Source: Bacteriovoracaceae bacterium UBA4573 (GTDB lineage: Bacteria > Bdellovibrionota > UBA1018 > UBA923). Taken from it: a stretch of DNA of 9,493 nucleotides. Below the pieces are notes generated by a model. That model saw only the letters and a program-made list of their open reading frames with translations, had not been told where the DNA came from and made no database searches. Shown here piece by piece: positions 1 through 6,751 of this stretch (within the stretch, counting starts at the first letter, position 1; every line of letters begins with the position of its first letter). The stretch covers positions 10,063 to 19,555 of the forward strand of contig DGKJ01000007.1 in NCBI GenBank assembly GCA_002387735.1, in the 5' to 3' direction. A program made the translations under genes and the position numbers.

Positions 1-10
1 ACTCTTAAAT

Positions 11-1342
11 ATGGAAGCAGAGAACCCATCGTTCGTTCGCGCGCTCCTTGCCGAGAAGCGATGGCTTTATTTTGCAGTGGGAATTCTAGTCTTCGGATTC
101 ACCACCAAGTTGGTGCGGCTGCATCTCCCTGCAAACCACTATTTCGACGAAGTTTATCACGGATTCACCGCCCAAGTTTATGTGCAGAACGACCCCAAAG
201 CCTACGACCCGTGGGCTAGTCCCCCTAAAGGGTTCGCTTACGAATGGACTCATCCGCCCCTGGCAAAAGTGGTAATGGCGGGGTTTCTCAAAGTCTTTGG
301 CGACCGTTTTTTTTGGATGCGGTTTGGATCGGTGTTGTTCGGGACACTTTCAGTTTTGTTTACCGGACTGATCGCGTACCGATTTTTAAAGTCGATCCCG
401 ATCGCGGTGCTAGCAATGGCGTTTCTATCGCTTGAGACTCTCCACTTTGCGCAATCGCGGATCGCGATGAACGACAGTTATTTCGTATTTTTTATGTTGC
501 TCACGTTTTACCTCTATTTAGGTTTGCGCCCAAAGTCGGGGATTGCGGGTTCGCTAGCTCTCGGCGTTGGGTTTTGCGCGGGCCTTGCATTGAGTACCAA
601 ATGGACTGGTTTTTATGTGATCGGCATTATCGGAGTCGACCAAGTAATTCAGTGGTGGCGTCGTCGTCGCACTGAAAAATTTTTTCACTATTTAACTCGG
701 GCGTTTTTATTCGCGACCGGCGCGGTGGCCGCTTATTTTGCTGCGTACATTCATTTCTTTTTATTGGGTTTTAAGTGGCATCAGTTCAAAGAACTACAGC
801 GTCAAATGTGGTGGTATCACAATAATCTTACGGCAACCCACTCCTATCAATCGAAACCGTGGCAGTGGCTCTTGAATGTTAAACCCGTGTGGATGCATGT
901 CGACTACTCGGAGTCTGGTAAAATCGGGAACATCTACAATGCCGGAAACTCTGTGGTGTTGCTCGGAGGATTGTTTGCGGTGATTTATTTGGTGGTGCAG
1001 GCCTGGCGCCACCGGCGGCGGTCAAAAAAAAGTGTGTTCGCCCGGCGGGTGCCGCTTGCTCAACCGATTCCAATGTTTTTTCTAGCTTGTTACGGCGCGC
1101 TTTGGATTCCCTGGATGTTTTCTCCGCGAATCATGTTGTTTTATCACTACCTGCCGGCCGTCCCGTTTTTGTGCATTCTTCTTTCGTTTGCGCTTTGGAC
1201 GCTCCCGAGAGGACGTAAGGCCGCCGCTGCCGTGGTTTGCGCAGCGGGCGTGTGGTTTGTCGTTTTCCTACCCCATGTTTCGGGAATTAGAGTGCCCGCT
1301 AAGTTCGCCGAAATGTTCTATTTTTCAGTGTTCCCTCGCTAG
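11..1342 (+). CDS. PMT-family (GT39) dolichyl/polyprenyl-phosphate-mannose protein mannosyltransferase homologue
   Basis: A 443-residue polytopic membrane protein that resembles protein O-mannosyltransferases, which move mannose from a lipid-phosphate carrier to exported proteins on the outer face of the inner membrane. A first hydrophobic segment (about 19-31) is followed by an external loop with the family's Asp-Glu pair (FDEVYH, D46-E47). Next come THPPLAK (80-86), matching the conserved HPPxGK loop, and QSRIAMND (148-155), matching the family QSRxxxxD region. Further family signatures are LALSTKWTGFYVI (192-204), SKPWQW (281-286) and RIMLFYHYLPAVPF (373-386). The C-terminal half fits the four-helix PMT domain. 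At 443 residues it is somewhat shorter than actinobacterial PMTs. The frame is open to the window edge and no ribosome binding site is visible in the 10 bases before the ATG, so an earlier start is possible. Family assignment is firm; the sugar and the acceptor proteins are inferred. Confidence 0.85.
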   Translation: MEAENPSFVRALLAEKRWLYFAVGILVFGFTTKLVRLHLPANHYFDEVYHGFTAQVYVQNDPKAYDPWASPPKGFAYEWTHPPLAKVVMAGFLKVFGDRFFWMRFGSVLFGTLSVLFTGLIAYRFLKSIPIAVLAMAFLSLETLHFAQSRIAMNDSYFVFFMLLTFYLYLGLRPKSGIAGSLALGVGFCAGLALSTKWTGFYVIGIIGVDQVIQWWRRRRTEKFFHYLTRAFLFATGAVAAYFAAYIHFFLLGFKWHQFKELQRQMWWYHNNLTATHSYQSKPWQWLLNVKPVWMHVDYSESGKIGNIYNAGNSVVLLGGLFAVIYLVVQAWRHRRRSKKSVFARRVPLAQPIPMFFLACYGALWIPWMFSPRIMLFYHYLPAVPFLCILLSFALWTLPRGRKAAAAVVCAAGVWFVVFLPHVSGIRVPAKFAEMFYFSVFPR

Positions 1343-1382
1343 GTTAAACCCGTGATATCAATAGGTTGAGGTGATTAGTTGT

Positions 1383-1397
1383 AGTGCTAACAGCACT
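1383..1397. other. Small perfect hairpin between the mannosyltransferase gene and the next gene
   Basis: AGTGCT and AGCACT form a perfect 6-bp stem around a 3-base AAC loop, 40 bases after the mannosyltransferase stop codon. No T-run follows on the plus strand, so it is not a textbook terminator. It lies 24 bases upstream of a TTGACA box, so it could equally be a regulatory site for the next gene. Function unknown. Confidence 0.3.
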
Positions 1398-1421
1398 CCC
1401 CGAGAACCTTTGCCCGATAAT

Positions 1422-1451
1422 TTGACACCACTTTAATGAGAGATGTGGTAT
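1422..1451 (+). promoter_or_regulatory. Candidate sigma70-type promoter for the 1485 gene
   Basis: A perfect TTGACA sits at 1422-1427. The best -10 is TGGTAT at 1446-1451 (18-base spacing), which matches the TATAAT consensus at only three positions. Transcription would start near 1458, leaving a leader of about 27 bases before the ATG at 1485. The -35 box is convincing and the -10 box is weak. Confidence 0.4.
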
Positions 1452-1484
1452 GGAACGGACCCATTAAGGCGAGGTGTTTTAACT

Positions 1485-2267
1485 ATGAGAATATCGATTT
1501 TGGTTCTTTTATTAGCGAGTTTATTGGGTGGAGCGTCTGCATTTGCAAAGCCCGTTGGGTTTGACTTTGGTCTCCAGCTCGGTTCGGCGGCGACCAACGA
1601 CGAATTCGACGACACGGTTGCTGGTGTTTATTTAGGCGGGTATGCAGATCTCAACGCTTGGTTGCTCAAAGCAAAGGGCCAGATACTTGCGATGAAATAC
1701 CAGGAAAACGACTTTACCTACGAAGTTTCCGGTAACGGCACGGTCCTATTCGGTATTCAACTCCACGAAGTCATGGTTCGATCCTACGCCCCTCGCGGCA
1801 CCAACGGGCATATCGCTGCTGGATTAGGCGGCGGTGGTAGCATTGGTGGAAAAGACTTAAACCTCGCACTTTCGCTCAGCGCAGGGGCGATTGCTTTGCG
1901 ATGGACTGCTATTCCAGCTGAAAACTATTATGATGACAGTTTGATCACGGGAGTGGGTGCGTACGTCGGTGCGGTCATGAAAGTTAAGGTGTACCGCCTA
2001 AAAAACGAAATGCGCATTGCGATTTGCCGAACGACGAACTTTGATTCGATTGGCTCGGACACGGACTGGGGTGCGGTTGCCGAACGCCTCTATACTAACC
2101 CCAAAAAATGCGCGGTTGCGAGCGGTGAGCACGAGTTCGAGTTGATCAAAATTCCGTTTGCAAAGATTGCCCCGGAGTTACGTTGGCGCTACGAAGATCT
2201 TCCAAGAGAGTACGAATCGCCCGAAATGGTGTTGACCGTGGGTGCCAAGGCATACATCGATTTATAA
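1485..2267 (+). CDS. Exported protein of unknown function, possibly a small outer-membrane beta-barrel
   Basis: A 260-residue protein I do not recognise. The start is set at 1485 because GAGGTG (1471-1476) lies 8 bases upstream as a good ribosome binding site. The protein then opens directly with a signal peptide: MR, hydrophobic residues 3-15, and likely cleavage after ASA (19) or AFA (21). An in-frame ATG at 1443 would place 14 polar residues before the signal and is less likely. The mature part is rich in Gly, aromatic and alternating polar/hydrophobic stretches (for example 45-61, 86-98, 109-140, 152-170), as expected of beta strands. The last strand ends AYIDL and lacks the terminal Phe or Trp usual for outer-membrane barrels. 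Two cysteines (C181, C209) flank a non-repetitive, Asp-rich loop and could form a disulfide. Export is well supported; barrel topology is inferred. Confidence 0.75.
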   Translation: MRISILVLLLASLLGGASAFAKPVGFDFGLQLGSAATNDEFDDTVAGVYLGGYADLNAWLLKAKGQILAMKYQENDFTYEVSGNGTVLFGIQLHEVMVRSYAPRGTNGHIAAGLGGGGSIGGKDLNLALSLSAGAIALRWTAIPAENYYDDSLITGVGAYVGAVMKVKVYRLKNEMRIAICRTTNFDSIGSDTDWGAVAERLYTNPKKCAVASGEHEFELIKIPFAKIAPELRWRYEDLPREYESPEMVLTVGAKAYIDL

Positions 2268-2281
2268 ACGAGATCGGAAAA

Positions 2282-2304
2282 ACGACCTTGACTAGCATGG
2301 TCGT
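2282..2304 (+). terminator. Weak candidate terminator after the exported-protein gene
   Basis: ACGACC (2282-2287) pairs with GGTCGT (2299-2304) around an 11-base loop, 15 bases after the stop codon. A five-T run follows only at 2314-2318. The stem is short and the T-run distant, so termination would be inefficient. A second imperfect stem, GTGCCGA (2303-2309) with TCGGGCAC (2318-2325), encloses the T-run in its loop and overlaps the first. Confidence 0.25.
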
Positions 2305-2316
2305 GCCGATTAATTT
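2288..2316 (+). promoter_or_regulatory. Candidate promoter for tRNA-Leu
   Basis: TTGACT (2288-2293, five of six consensus bases) is followed 17 bases later by TAATTT (2311-2316), which matches the -10 consensus at three of six positions. The predicted transcription start near 2323 would leave a leader of about 20 bases before the tRNA. It overlaps the weak terminator stem, so the two readings compete. Confidence 0.3.
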
Positions 2317-2344
2317 TTCGGGCACCCTCGTGTAGATCTCAAGT

Positions 2345-2429
<85 letters not shown>

Positions 2430-2512
2430 TAAAAAACAAGTTAAATCCAAGAATCGAAAACGAAGACAGCGACCGAAGTCAGAGGACGACGGACTCGAAC
2501 GCGAGGGAGCGA

Positions 2513-2545
2513 CCCGCGGGGAGTCGCATAGCGACTTCGCGCGGG
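2513..2545 (+). other. Strong hairpin within the tRNA-tail element
   Basis: The arms CCCGCGGGGAGTCGC and GCGACTTCGCGCGGG pair around the three-base loop ATA. Of 15 stem positions, 13 are Watson-Crick, one is G-T (2521/2537) and one is a G-G mismatch (2519/2539). No T-run follows, so it is not a standard terminator. Confidence 0.75.
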
Positions 2546-2547
2546 GA

Positions 2548-2568
2548 AGCAAAACAGGAAGTTTTGCT
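2548..2568 (+). other. Perfect 8-bp hairpin within the tRNA-tail element
   Basis: AGCAAAAC (2548-2555) pairs exactly with GTTTTGCT (2561-2568) around loop AGGAA, two bases after the preceding hairpin. Confidence 0.7.
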
Positions 2569-2585
2569 GAGCGAACGAGGTGAGC

Positions 2586-2619
2586 CTACGCAGCGAAGAG
2601 CCGGAGGCGAAGAGCGTAG
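2586..2619 (+). other. Third hairpin within the tRNA-tail element
   Basis: CTACGC (2586-2591) pairs with GCGTAG (2614-2619). A short inner GCC/GGC stem (2600-2602 with 2606-2608) is flanked by two copies of GCGAAGAG (2593-2600 and 2607-2614), giving a near-symmetrical purine-rich internal loop. Confidence 0.55.
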
Positions 2620-2623
2620 TAGG

Positions 2624-2652
2624 TCGAGTCCGTCCGAGCGCACCATAAAAAA
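2624..2652 (+). repeat. Direct repeat, copy 2: orphan tRNA-Leu 3' end
   Basis: An exact copy of 2408-2436 with no tRNA 5' half in front of it: no matching GCGCTCG acceptor strand, D-arm or anticodon arm precedes it. It still carries the T-loop remnant, the acceptor 3' strand and CCA. It ends 9 bases before the stop codon of the convergent gene at 2662-3318. It may be an attachment-site-like scar or the end of a duplicated tRNA-tail unit. Confidence 0.9.
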
Positions 2653-2661
2653 AGATTCGAA

Positions 2662-3318
2662 CTAGCGTCCTGCCCTAAACACGCACATTTCGTCCCAACC
2701 CCAGTTGTTGTTCATCACGTATTTGGCGCCGTCCACGTTTAATACCGTAAAGGCATGGCCCGAGCCTCGGTCGACGTTGTACCAAAGACTCGTAGTGGTT
2801 ACGTGAATGTCCATGTGTTCGTTGGCAAGGTCATAGGCCATGAGACTGGTGTGTACACAATCGCCGCGCGCTTTTTTGAAGTCGTTCTTTCTTACGGAAA
2901 GAAAAGCGTCGAAACCGACCCCGCGAAGCCCGCCTTGGAAATAGCTGTTGGCTGCGCATTGGTATACGCAGGCTCTTTTGAATCCGCTTAACTCATGTTC
3001 CGCAATGTAGGCTTCGATTTCCTGTTTCAATTCGCGGTATGCAACCGCGGTGGCGTCTTTGCGTCCGCGGTAGGGAATTCCCACCAGAGAGGGTTTTAAA
3101 ACTTTAGTGTTAATCGAACTGCCGAACCCTGAGGTGTTGTTGTTTTCAAGCGTTGTAAAACGCGGTTGGTAAAGTTCGAGCGAGTTTTCGGTAAGGCAAG
3201 TCGCTCGCACGCGATCGAAACCATCTTGTACCGCTCTTGCCACTTTAGCGTGGGCGACCGGTACACTAGTCACTAAAACAATCATCATGAACAACGCCGA
3301 AACTGCGACTCGAACCAT
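2662..3318 (-). CDS. Secreted transglutaminase/papain-like cysteine hydrolase candidate
   Basis: A 218-residue exported protein. The start is supported by AGGGGGAC just upstream of the ATG and by a signal peptide right after it (MVR, hydrophobic 5-20, cleavage after AHA at 24). The C-terminal half carries RGDCVHTSLMAYDLA (C154), then SGHAFTVLNVDGAKYVMNNNW (H188, N203-N205). This order and spacing fit the Cys and His of transglutaminase-like cysteine hydrolases: a Cys at the start of a helix, then a His followed by two beta strands. The third residue, usually Asp, would fall in the NNN stretch, so the triad may be Cys-His-Asn or incomplete. Other cysteines (41, 117, 121, 212), including a CVYQC pair, suggest disulfides outside the cytoplasm. 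It lies 104 bases after the beta-barrel gene on the same strand. A weak promoter (TTGCGC/TAACAT, 18-base spacing, minus strand) may exist in that gap. The fold is inferred from motifs only; I do not recognise the exact family. Confidence 0.65.
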   Translation of the reverse strand: MVRVAVSALFMMIVLVTSVPVAHAKVARAVQDGFDRVRATCLTENSLELYQPRFTTLENNNTSGFGSSINTKVLKPSLVGIPYRGRKDATAVAYRELKQEIEAYIAEHELSGFKRACVYQCAANSYFQGGLRGVGFDAFLSVRKNDFKKARGDCVHTSLMAYDLANEHMDIHVTTTSLWYNVDRGSGHAFTVLNVDGAKYVMNNNWGWDEMCVFRAGR

Positions 3319-3422
3319 GAGTCCCCCTTTTTCCGTGGCGAAATGTTTTGCGAATGCTCCTTCAATGAGAGCGTTAGAAAAATGTTAGTGCGAATAAAAA
3401 CAGATGCGCAAGTGGGGGGAGT

Positions 3423-4190
3423 TTAAAATTCGAAACGCAGTGCGACTTTCCAAGTGTTATCGGTGGCGTCAAAATCCTTTTTCGCTGCGTCTTTGGAGTA
3501 ACTATAATAACCGGCCAAGTACGTGCGTTTAATGCCCCAGTTTGCTTGCATTAAACCACCCTGCAAGGGTTCCAGAAAATTTAAGTACAACAGCATACCA
3601 ATATCAATGCGCGGGTAACGTTTAATGCCTTTCACGGTTTGTGAATGGTAGGTGTAGCTGTAGCGCAAAAATTGATAATTAAACCGAACGCTGGGTACTA
3701 GAATTTGTCGATGCATGAACACTAGTTCGTAGTGCGCTGTCGGTGCGAAAGACCATATCGCAGGCTTCATCTTGTCGAAGGGCTCTTTGGCTTTACTAAC
3801 GTAGGCGCCACCGTCGACTCCTACCGAGAGCATGCCGTAATCGCGAATCAGAAAACGTTCTAGAGAAACTAGAATTCCGGTCATTTCAGGATTGCCATCG
3901 CGAAAACGGGAGCTGCTCGCAGTTGGGTTCGGAATGCGAAAATCCGCTTTGCCAAAAGGCGCGAGCTCCGTACCAGCGGAAACCGCCCAATCAGGTATTC
4001 CGGTTTGTTTGATGCGTTCGTTTCGAGCGTCTTCGTAGGTTTCAATCGATTTGGTGGGCGATGGGAGCTCTTTTTTAAGCGCCGGATAATCTGGTTCCGA
4101 GAGTTCGGCCTCTTGCGCGAGAACCGCTGGCGCGCCACCCGCGAGTACGAAAGCTGTAATCAGTGCCCACAAAACCGTGCGTCGATTCAT
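3423..4190 (-). CDS. Predicted outer-membrane beta-barrel protein of unknown family
   Basis: A 255-residue protein with a clear signal peptide: MNRR, hydrophobic 6-23, likely cleavage after VLA at 25. A charged, proline-rich linker (about 28-65) follows. From about 68 onward come many alternating hydrophobic/polar stretches rich in Tyr, Phe and Gly, such as GMLSVGVDGGAYV (119-131), ILVPSVRFNYQFLRYSYTY (163-181), IDIGMLLYLNF (195-205) and RTYLAGYYSY (222-231). It ends WKVALRFEF, the C-terminal aromatic strand expected for assembly by the BAM complex. The gene starts 23 bases after the livF stop on the same strand, so it is probably cotranscribed with the liv operon. I see no good ribosome binding site before its ATG. 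A role in letting substrate cross the outer membrane is possible but only inferred from position. Confidence 0.7.
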   Translation of the reverse strand: MNRRTVLWALITAFVLAGGAPAVLAQEAELSEPDYPALKKELPSPTKSIETYEDARNERIKQTGIPDWAVSAGTELAPFGKADFRIPNPTASSSRFRDGNPEMTGILVSLERFLIRDYGMLSVGVDGGAYVSKAKEPFDKMKPAIWSFAPTAHYELVFMHRQILVPSVRFNYQFLRYSYTYHSQTVKGIKRYPRIDIGMLLYLNFLEPLQGGLMQANWGIKRTYLAGYYSYSKDAAKKDFDATDNTWKVALRFEF

Positions 4191-4213
4191 TGAGTTTCAG
4201 TGTAGCTCGAACC

Positions 4214-4963
4214 TTAATCCTCGCCAAGGTAGGCTTTTCGAATTTCGGGAGAACGACTGAGTTCGACACTGGGGCCCTCGGCCACGACTTTGCCGGTCTC
4301 AAGTACGAGGGCATAATGGGCAATTTCCATTGCGAGCAAGGCGTTTTGTTCGACCAATAGGACCGTCGTCCCACTGCGGTTTACTTTAACAATGATCTCG
4401 AAAATGCGCTCAATGATTTGGGGCGCAAGCCCCAGCGAGGGTTCGTCGAGCAAAAGTAAACTAGGCCGAGCCATGAGTGCTCGCCCAATGGCAAGCATTT
4501 GTTGTTCACCACCGGAAAGAGTCCCTGCGCTCTGCCACAACCGCTCTTTAACTCTAGGGAACAGTTCGAAGACATGAGCCCGGTCGTTTTCAATTTCTTC
4601 TTTGTCTTTTCTTAAATACGCGCCCAGCTCAAGATTCTCGGCTACCGTCATGTTGGCGAAAATGCCCCGGCCTTCCGGGGCCTGACTAATTCCAAGGGCC
4701 ACGATACGATCGGTCCGTTGGCCGGCGATCGACTGACCTCGAAATAAAACGTCACCAGAAGATGGTTTTAACAATCCCGAAATCGCCCGCAGCGTGGTGC
4801 TTTTCCCGGCGCCGTTGGCCCCAACGAGCGTGACAATCTTACCGGTTTCAACCTTTAGCGAAACACCTTTGAGCGCATGGATTGCACCGTAGTGCACGTT
4901 AACATTGCGAAACTCTAGAATCGGCTGGCTCAACGCTGAAAGGTTAGAGGTGCCGCTATTCAT
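4214..4963 (-). CDS. livF: Branched-chain amino acid ABC transporter, ATP-binding protein LivF
   Basis: A 249-residue cytoplasmic ATPase subunit of the Liv importer, close to the usual family size apart from a short extra N-terminus. Walker A is GANGAGKST (48-56) and the signature LSGGEQQ (149-155). Walker B is LLLLDEP (169-175), with the catalytic Glu at 174. The switch position is LVEQN (203-207), with Gln instead of His, which is normal for LivF and distinguishes it from LivG. The PEGRGIFANMTVAENLELGAY region (96-116) is also family-typical. Its ATG overlaps the livG stop (ATGA). AAGGAG lies 8 bases upstream inside the end of livG, so translation is coupled to livG but has its own ribosome binding site. 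It would pair with LivG to power transport through LivH-LivM. Confidence 0.95.
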   Translation of the reverse strand: MNSGTSNLSALSQPILEFRNVNVHYGAIHALKGVSLKVETGKIVTLVGANGAGKSTTLRAISGLLKPSSGDVLFRGQSIAGQRTDRIVALGISQAPEGRGIFANMTVAENLELGAYLRKDKEEIENDRAHVFELFPRVKERLWQSAGTLSGGEQQMLAIGRALMARPSLLLLDEPSLGLAPQIIERIFEIIVKVNRSGTTVLLVEQNALLAMEIAHYALVLETGKVVAEGPSVELSRSPEIRKAYLGED

Positions 4964-5742
4964 GGAGTGTGCTCCTTCGCTGCGGCCTTACCAAGGTAGG
5001 CTTCAATTACTTTTGGATCTTTTTGGACCTCTTTTGGAAGTCCTTCGGCTATTTTAACGCCGTAGTCGAGCACGATCACTTTTTGACTAATTCCCATAAC
5101 AAGTTTCATGTCATGTTCAATCAACAAGATCGTAAGGCCGAAGTCCTTCCGGATTCGCTCAATCGTGTGCATGAGTTCTTGGGTTTCTTGATTGTTCATG
5201 CCGGCGGCAGGTTCGTCTAGTAACAACACTTGAGCGCCAGTCGCTAGCGCGCGAGCAATTTCCAAACGACGTTGTGCGCCGTAGGGCAGGTTCTTGGCGA
5301 GGTCCTGCGCCCGAGACTGTAGGTCAAAAATCGCCAACAGTTTCAAGGCATCATCGACTCGTGTTTTTTCCGACTCGACCAATCGAGAAGACTGTAAGAA
5401 CGCGTGAACTAATCCAAATTGAGAATGGATATCAAGCCCCACTCGTACGTTGTCGAGCACCGAAAGATTCTTGAATAGACGAATGTTTTGAAACGTCCGC
5501 GCTACCCCTTTTTTAGCTATTTCAAATGGGCGCAATCCCGAGATCTGCTCTTTACGGAACTCAACGCTGCCTTTTGTAGGGTGATAAACGCCGGTGAGCA
5601 TATTGAACACCGTGGTTTTTCCAGCGCCATTAGGACCGATCAATGCCGTGATACTCCCCGTAGGTAATTCAAACGAGAGGTCGGTAACGGCTTTAATACC
5701 GCCAAATTGCATTGTAAGGTTTTTTGCCTGAAGTCCTGTCAT
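4960..5742 (-). CDS. livG: Branched-chain amino acid ABC transporter, ATP-binding protein LivG
   Basis: A 260-residue ATPase subunit of the Liv importer. Walker A is GPNGAGKTT (36-44). The Q-loop is RTFQNIRLF (Q85). The ABC signature has the LivG form LPYGAQRRLEIARAL (152-166) rather than LSGGQ. Walker B is LLLDEPAAGMN (173-183), with catalytic Glu 177. The switch His is in LLIEHDMKLVMG (H210). The C-terminus has the EAYLG motif (247-251) common to LivG and LivF, followed by a short charged tail. The gene overlaps livM by four bases (ATGA) at its start and livF likewise at its end. AAGGGA 8 bases before the ATG is its ribosome binding site. All catalytic residues are intact. Confidence 0.96.
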   Translation of the reverse strand: MTGLQAKNLTMQFGGIKAVTDLSFELPTGSITALIGPNGAGKTTVFNMLTGVYHPTKGSVEFRKEQISGLRPFEIAKKGVARTFQNIRLFKNLSVLDNVRVGLDIHSQFGLVHAFLQSSRLVESEKTRVDDALKLLAIFDLQSRAQDLAKNLPYGAQRRLEIARALATGAQVLLLDEPAAGMNNQETQELMHTIERIRKDFGLTILLIEHDMKLVMGISQKVIVLDYGVKIAEGLPKEVQKDPKVIEAYLGKAAAKEHTP

Positions 5743-6737
5743 TGGCGAAGTCCCTTAAAGCGACGAAAAAAACCAAAATCAGTAAGCTCTTTGGTACCCA
5801 AAAACCCGTTCGGACGCGTGAGCATGAGGACGATCAATAAACCCGAATAAATGATCATGCGAAAGTCGAGTTGAGTGATTTCCTGAAGTGGACGCAAGGC
5901 CTCACGCAAAAATGTCAAAAACAGAGCAGCGGCGACCGCACCGGTAGTCGAACCCAAACCGCCGAGCACGATCATGATGATGATTTCGAAACTGCGATTA
6001 AAATCAAAGGTGGCCGGATTCAAATAGGTCAAAAAGTGGCCAAATAGCCCGCCGGAAACACCCGCAAAGAATGCACCTATAATGAAAGCGAGCACCTTAT
6101 AGCGGGTGGTGTTCACGCCCATTGCTTCAGCTGCGATTTCGTCTTCTCGCACAGCTAAAAAAGCACGGCCGTGGGACGATGCTAAAAGTCGTCGTACGGT
6201 AAGGACCGCAAGAAATGCGACCGAGTACACCCAGCCGAAGCTGGTCCACTGCGGAATTCCGGGTAGTCCTCTGGCGCCGCCTATGGTTTCAACATTCAGT
6301 ATGACCACTCGAATGATTTCGCCAAAGCCTAACGTGACGATGGCTAAATAGTCGCCGCGAAGGCGCAATGAAGGCAGACCTACGACGAGTCCTAAAATCG
6401 CAGCCACGATGCCCCCGAAAAACAGACTTCCAGCAAAAACCAAAGGAACCAGGGCGGGCGGAATTTCAGCGGTAGGCAATATTACGGTCGTTAAAAAAGC
6501 CGCGGCATAAGCACCGACCGACATGAACCCCGCGTGCCCCATCGAAAATTGGCCGGTAATTCCGGTAACCAAATTGAGCGACACCGCGGCCGTAACATTG
6601 ATGCCGGCGTACATTACAATTGTGAAAACGTAGGCATTAAATAGTGTCGGTATAATAGCGCCCAACCCAAAGAAAAATAGAATGCCAAGAATCATGACAA
6701 CGCCAGCGCGGAGTGTTGAGTTGTTTTTCCAGTTCAC
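5739..6737 (-). CDS. livM: Branched-chain amino acid ABC transporter, permease LivM
   Basis: A 332-residue inner-membrane permease with about eight to ten hydrophobic segments. The conserved LivM core is SLNLVTGITGQFSMGHAGFMSVGAY (53-77) followed by PSLRLRGDYLAIVTLGFGEIIR (122-143). The cytoplasmic coupling loop is AVREDEIAAEAMGVNTTRYKVLAF (195-218), where it docks on the LivG/LivF ATPases. The IVLGGLGSTTGAV segment (256-268) and the closing TRPNGFLG (307-314) are also typical. The start codon is GTG, supported by GAGGAA 9 bases upstream. It follows livH after a 14-base gap and overlaps livG by ATGA. It would form the membrane channel with LivH. Confidence 0.96.
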   Translation of the reverse strand: MNWKNNSTLRAGVVMILGILFFFGLGAIIPTLFNAYVFTIVMYAGINVTAAVSLNLVTGITGQFSMGHAGFMSVGAYAAAFLTTVILPTAEIPPALVPLVFAGSLFFGGIVAAILGLVVGLPSLRLRGDYLAIVTLGFGEIIRVVILNVETIGGARGLPGIPQWTSFGWVYSVAFLAVLTVRRLLASSHGRAFLAVREDEIAAEAMGVNTTRYKVLAFIIGAFFAGVSGGLFGHFLTYLNPATFDFNRSFEIIIMIVLGGLGSTTGAVAAALFLTFLREALRPLQEITQLDFRMIIYSGLLIVLMLTRPNGFLGTKELTDFGFFRRFKGLRQ

Positions 6738-6751
6738 GCGACGAAGTTCCT

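Larger units (their letters stand above)
2437..2623 (+). repeat. Hairpin-rich, non-coding tRNA-tail element between the two tRNA 3'-end copies
   Basis: 187 bases with no credible gene on either strand and a purine-rich plus strand. Bases 2488-2500 are an exact inverted copy of 13 bases of the tRNA T-arm (2406-2418). Eleven of them (2488-2498) can also pair with the second tRNA-end copy at 2624-2634. Inside that possible closing helix are three hairpins. 2513-2545 has 15 stem positions around an ATA loop, with one G-G mismatch and one G-T wobble. 2548-2568 has a perfect 8-bp stem, AGCAAAAC with GTTTTGCT. 2586-2619 has CTACGC with GCGTAG and an inner GCC-GGA-GGC. The layout resembles the tRNA-end-containing 178-bp repeats downstream of tRNA-Tyr in the E. 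coli tyrT operon, but I see no sequence match I can claim. It could be a small non-autonomous mobile element, a structured RNA made from the tRNA precursor, or both. Confidence 0.6.

Noticed and set aside
657..669. GTCGTCGTCGC triplet run
   Set aside because: It encodes the RRRR cytoplasmic loop of the mannosyltransferase and is explained by coding.
1443..1484. Longer N-terminus for the 1485 gene from the ATG at 1443
   Set aside because: It would add 14 polar residues before a signal peptide. The ATG at 1485 has GAGGTG at good spacing, and 1443 lies within the proposed promoter.
2437..2652. Possible CRISPR array or second complete tRNA
   Set aside because: There are only two copies of one repeat with a single 187-base interval, and no acceptor 5' strand, D-arm or anticodon arm precedes the second copy.
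3319..3422. Terminator between the beta-barrel gene and the secreted hydrolase gene
   Set aside because: The only stem seen on the minus strand (GCTC with GAGC around 3356-3372) is four pairs long and has no T-run after it.
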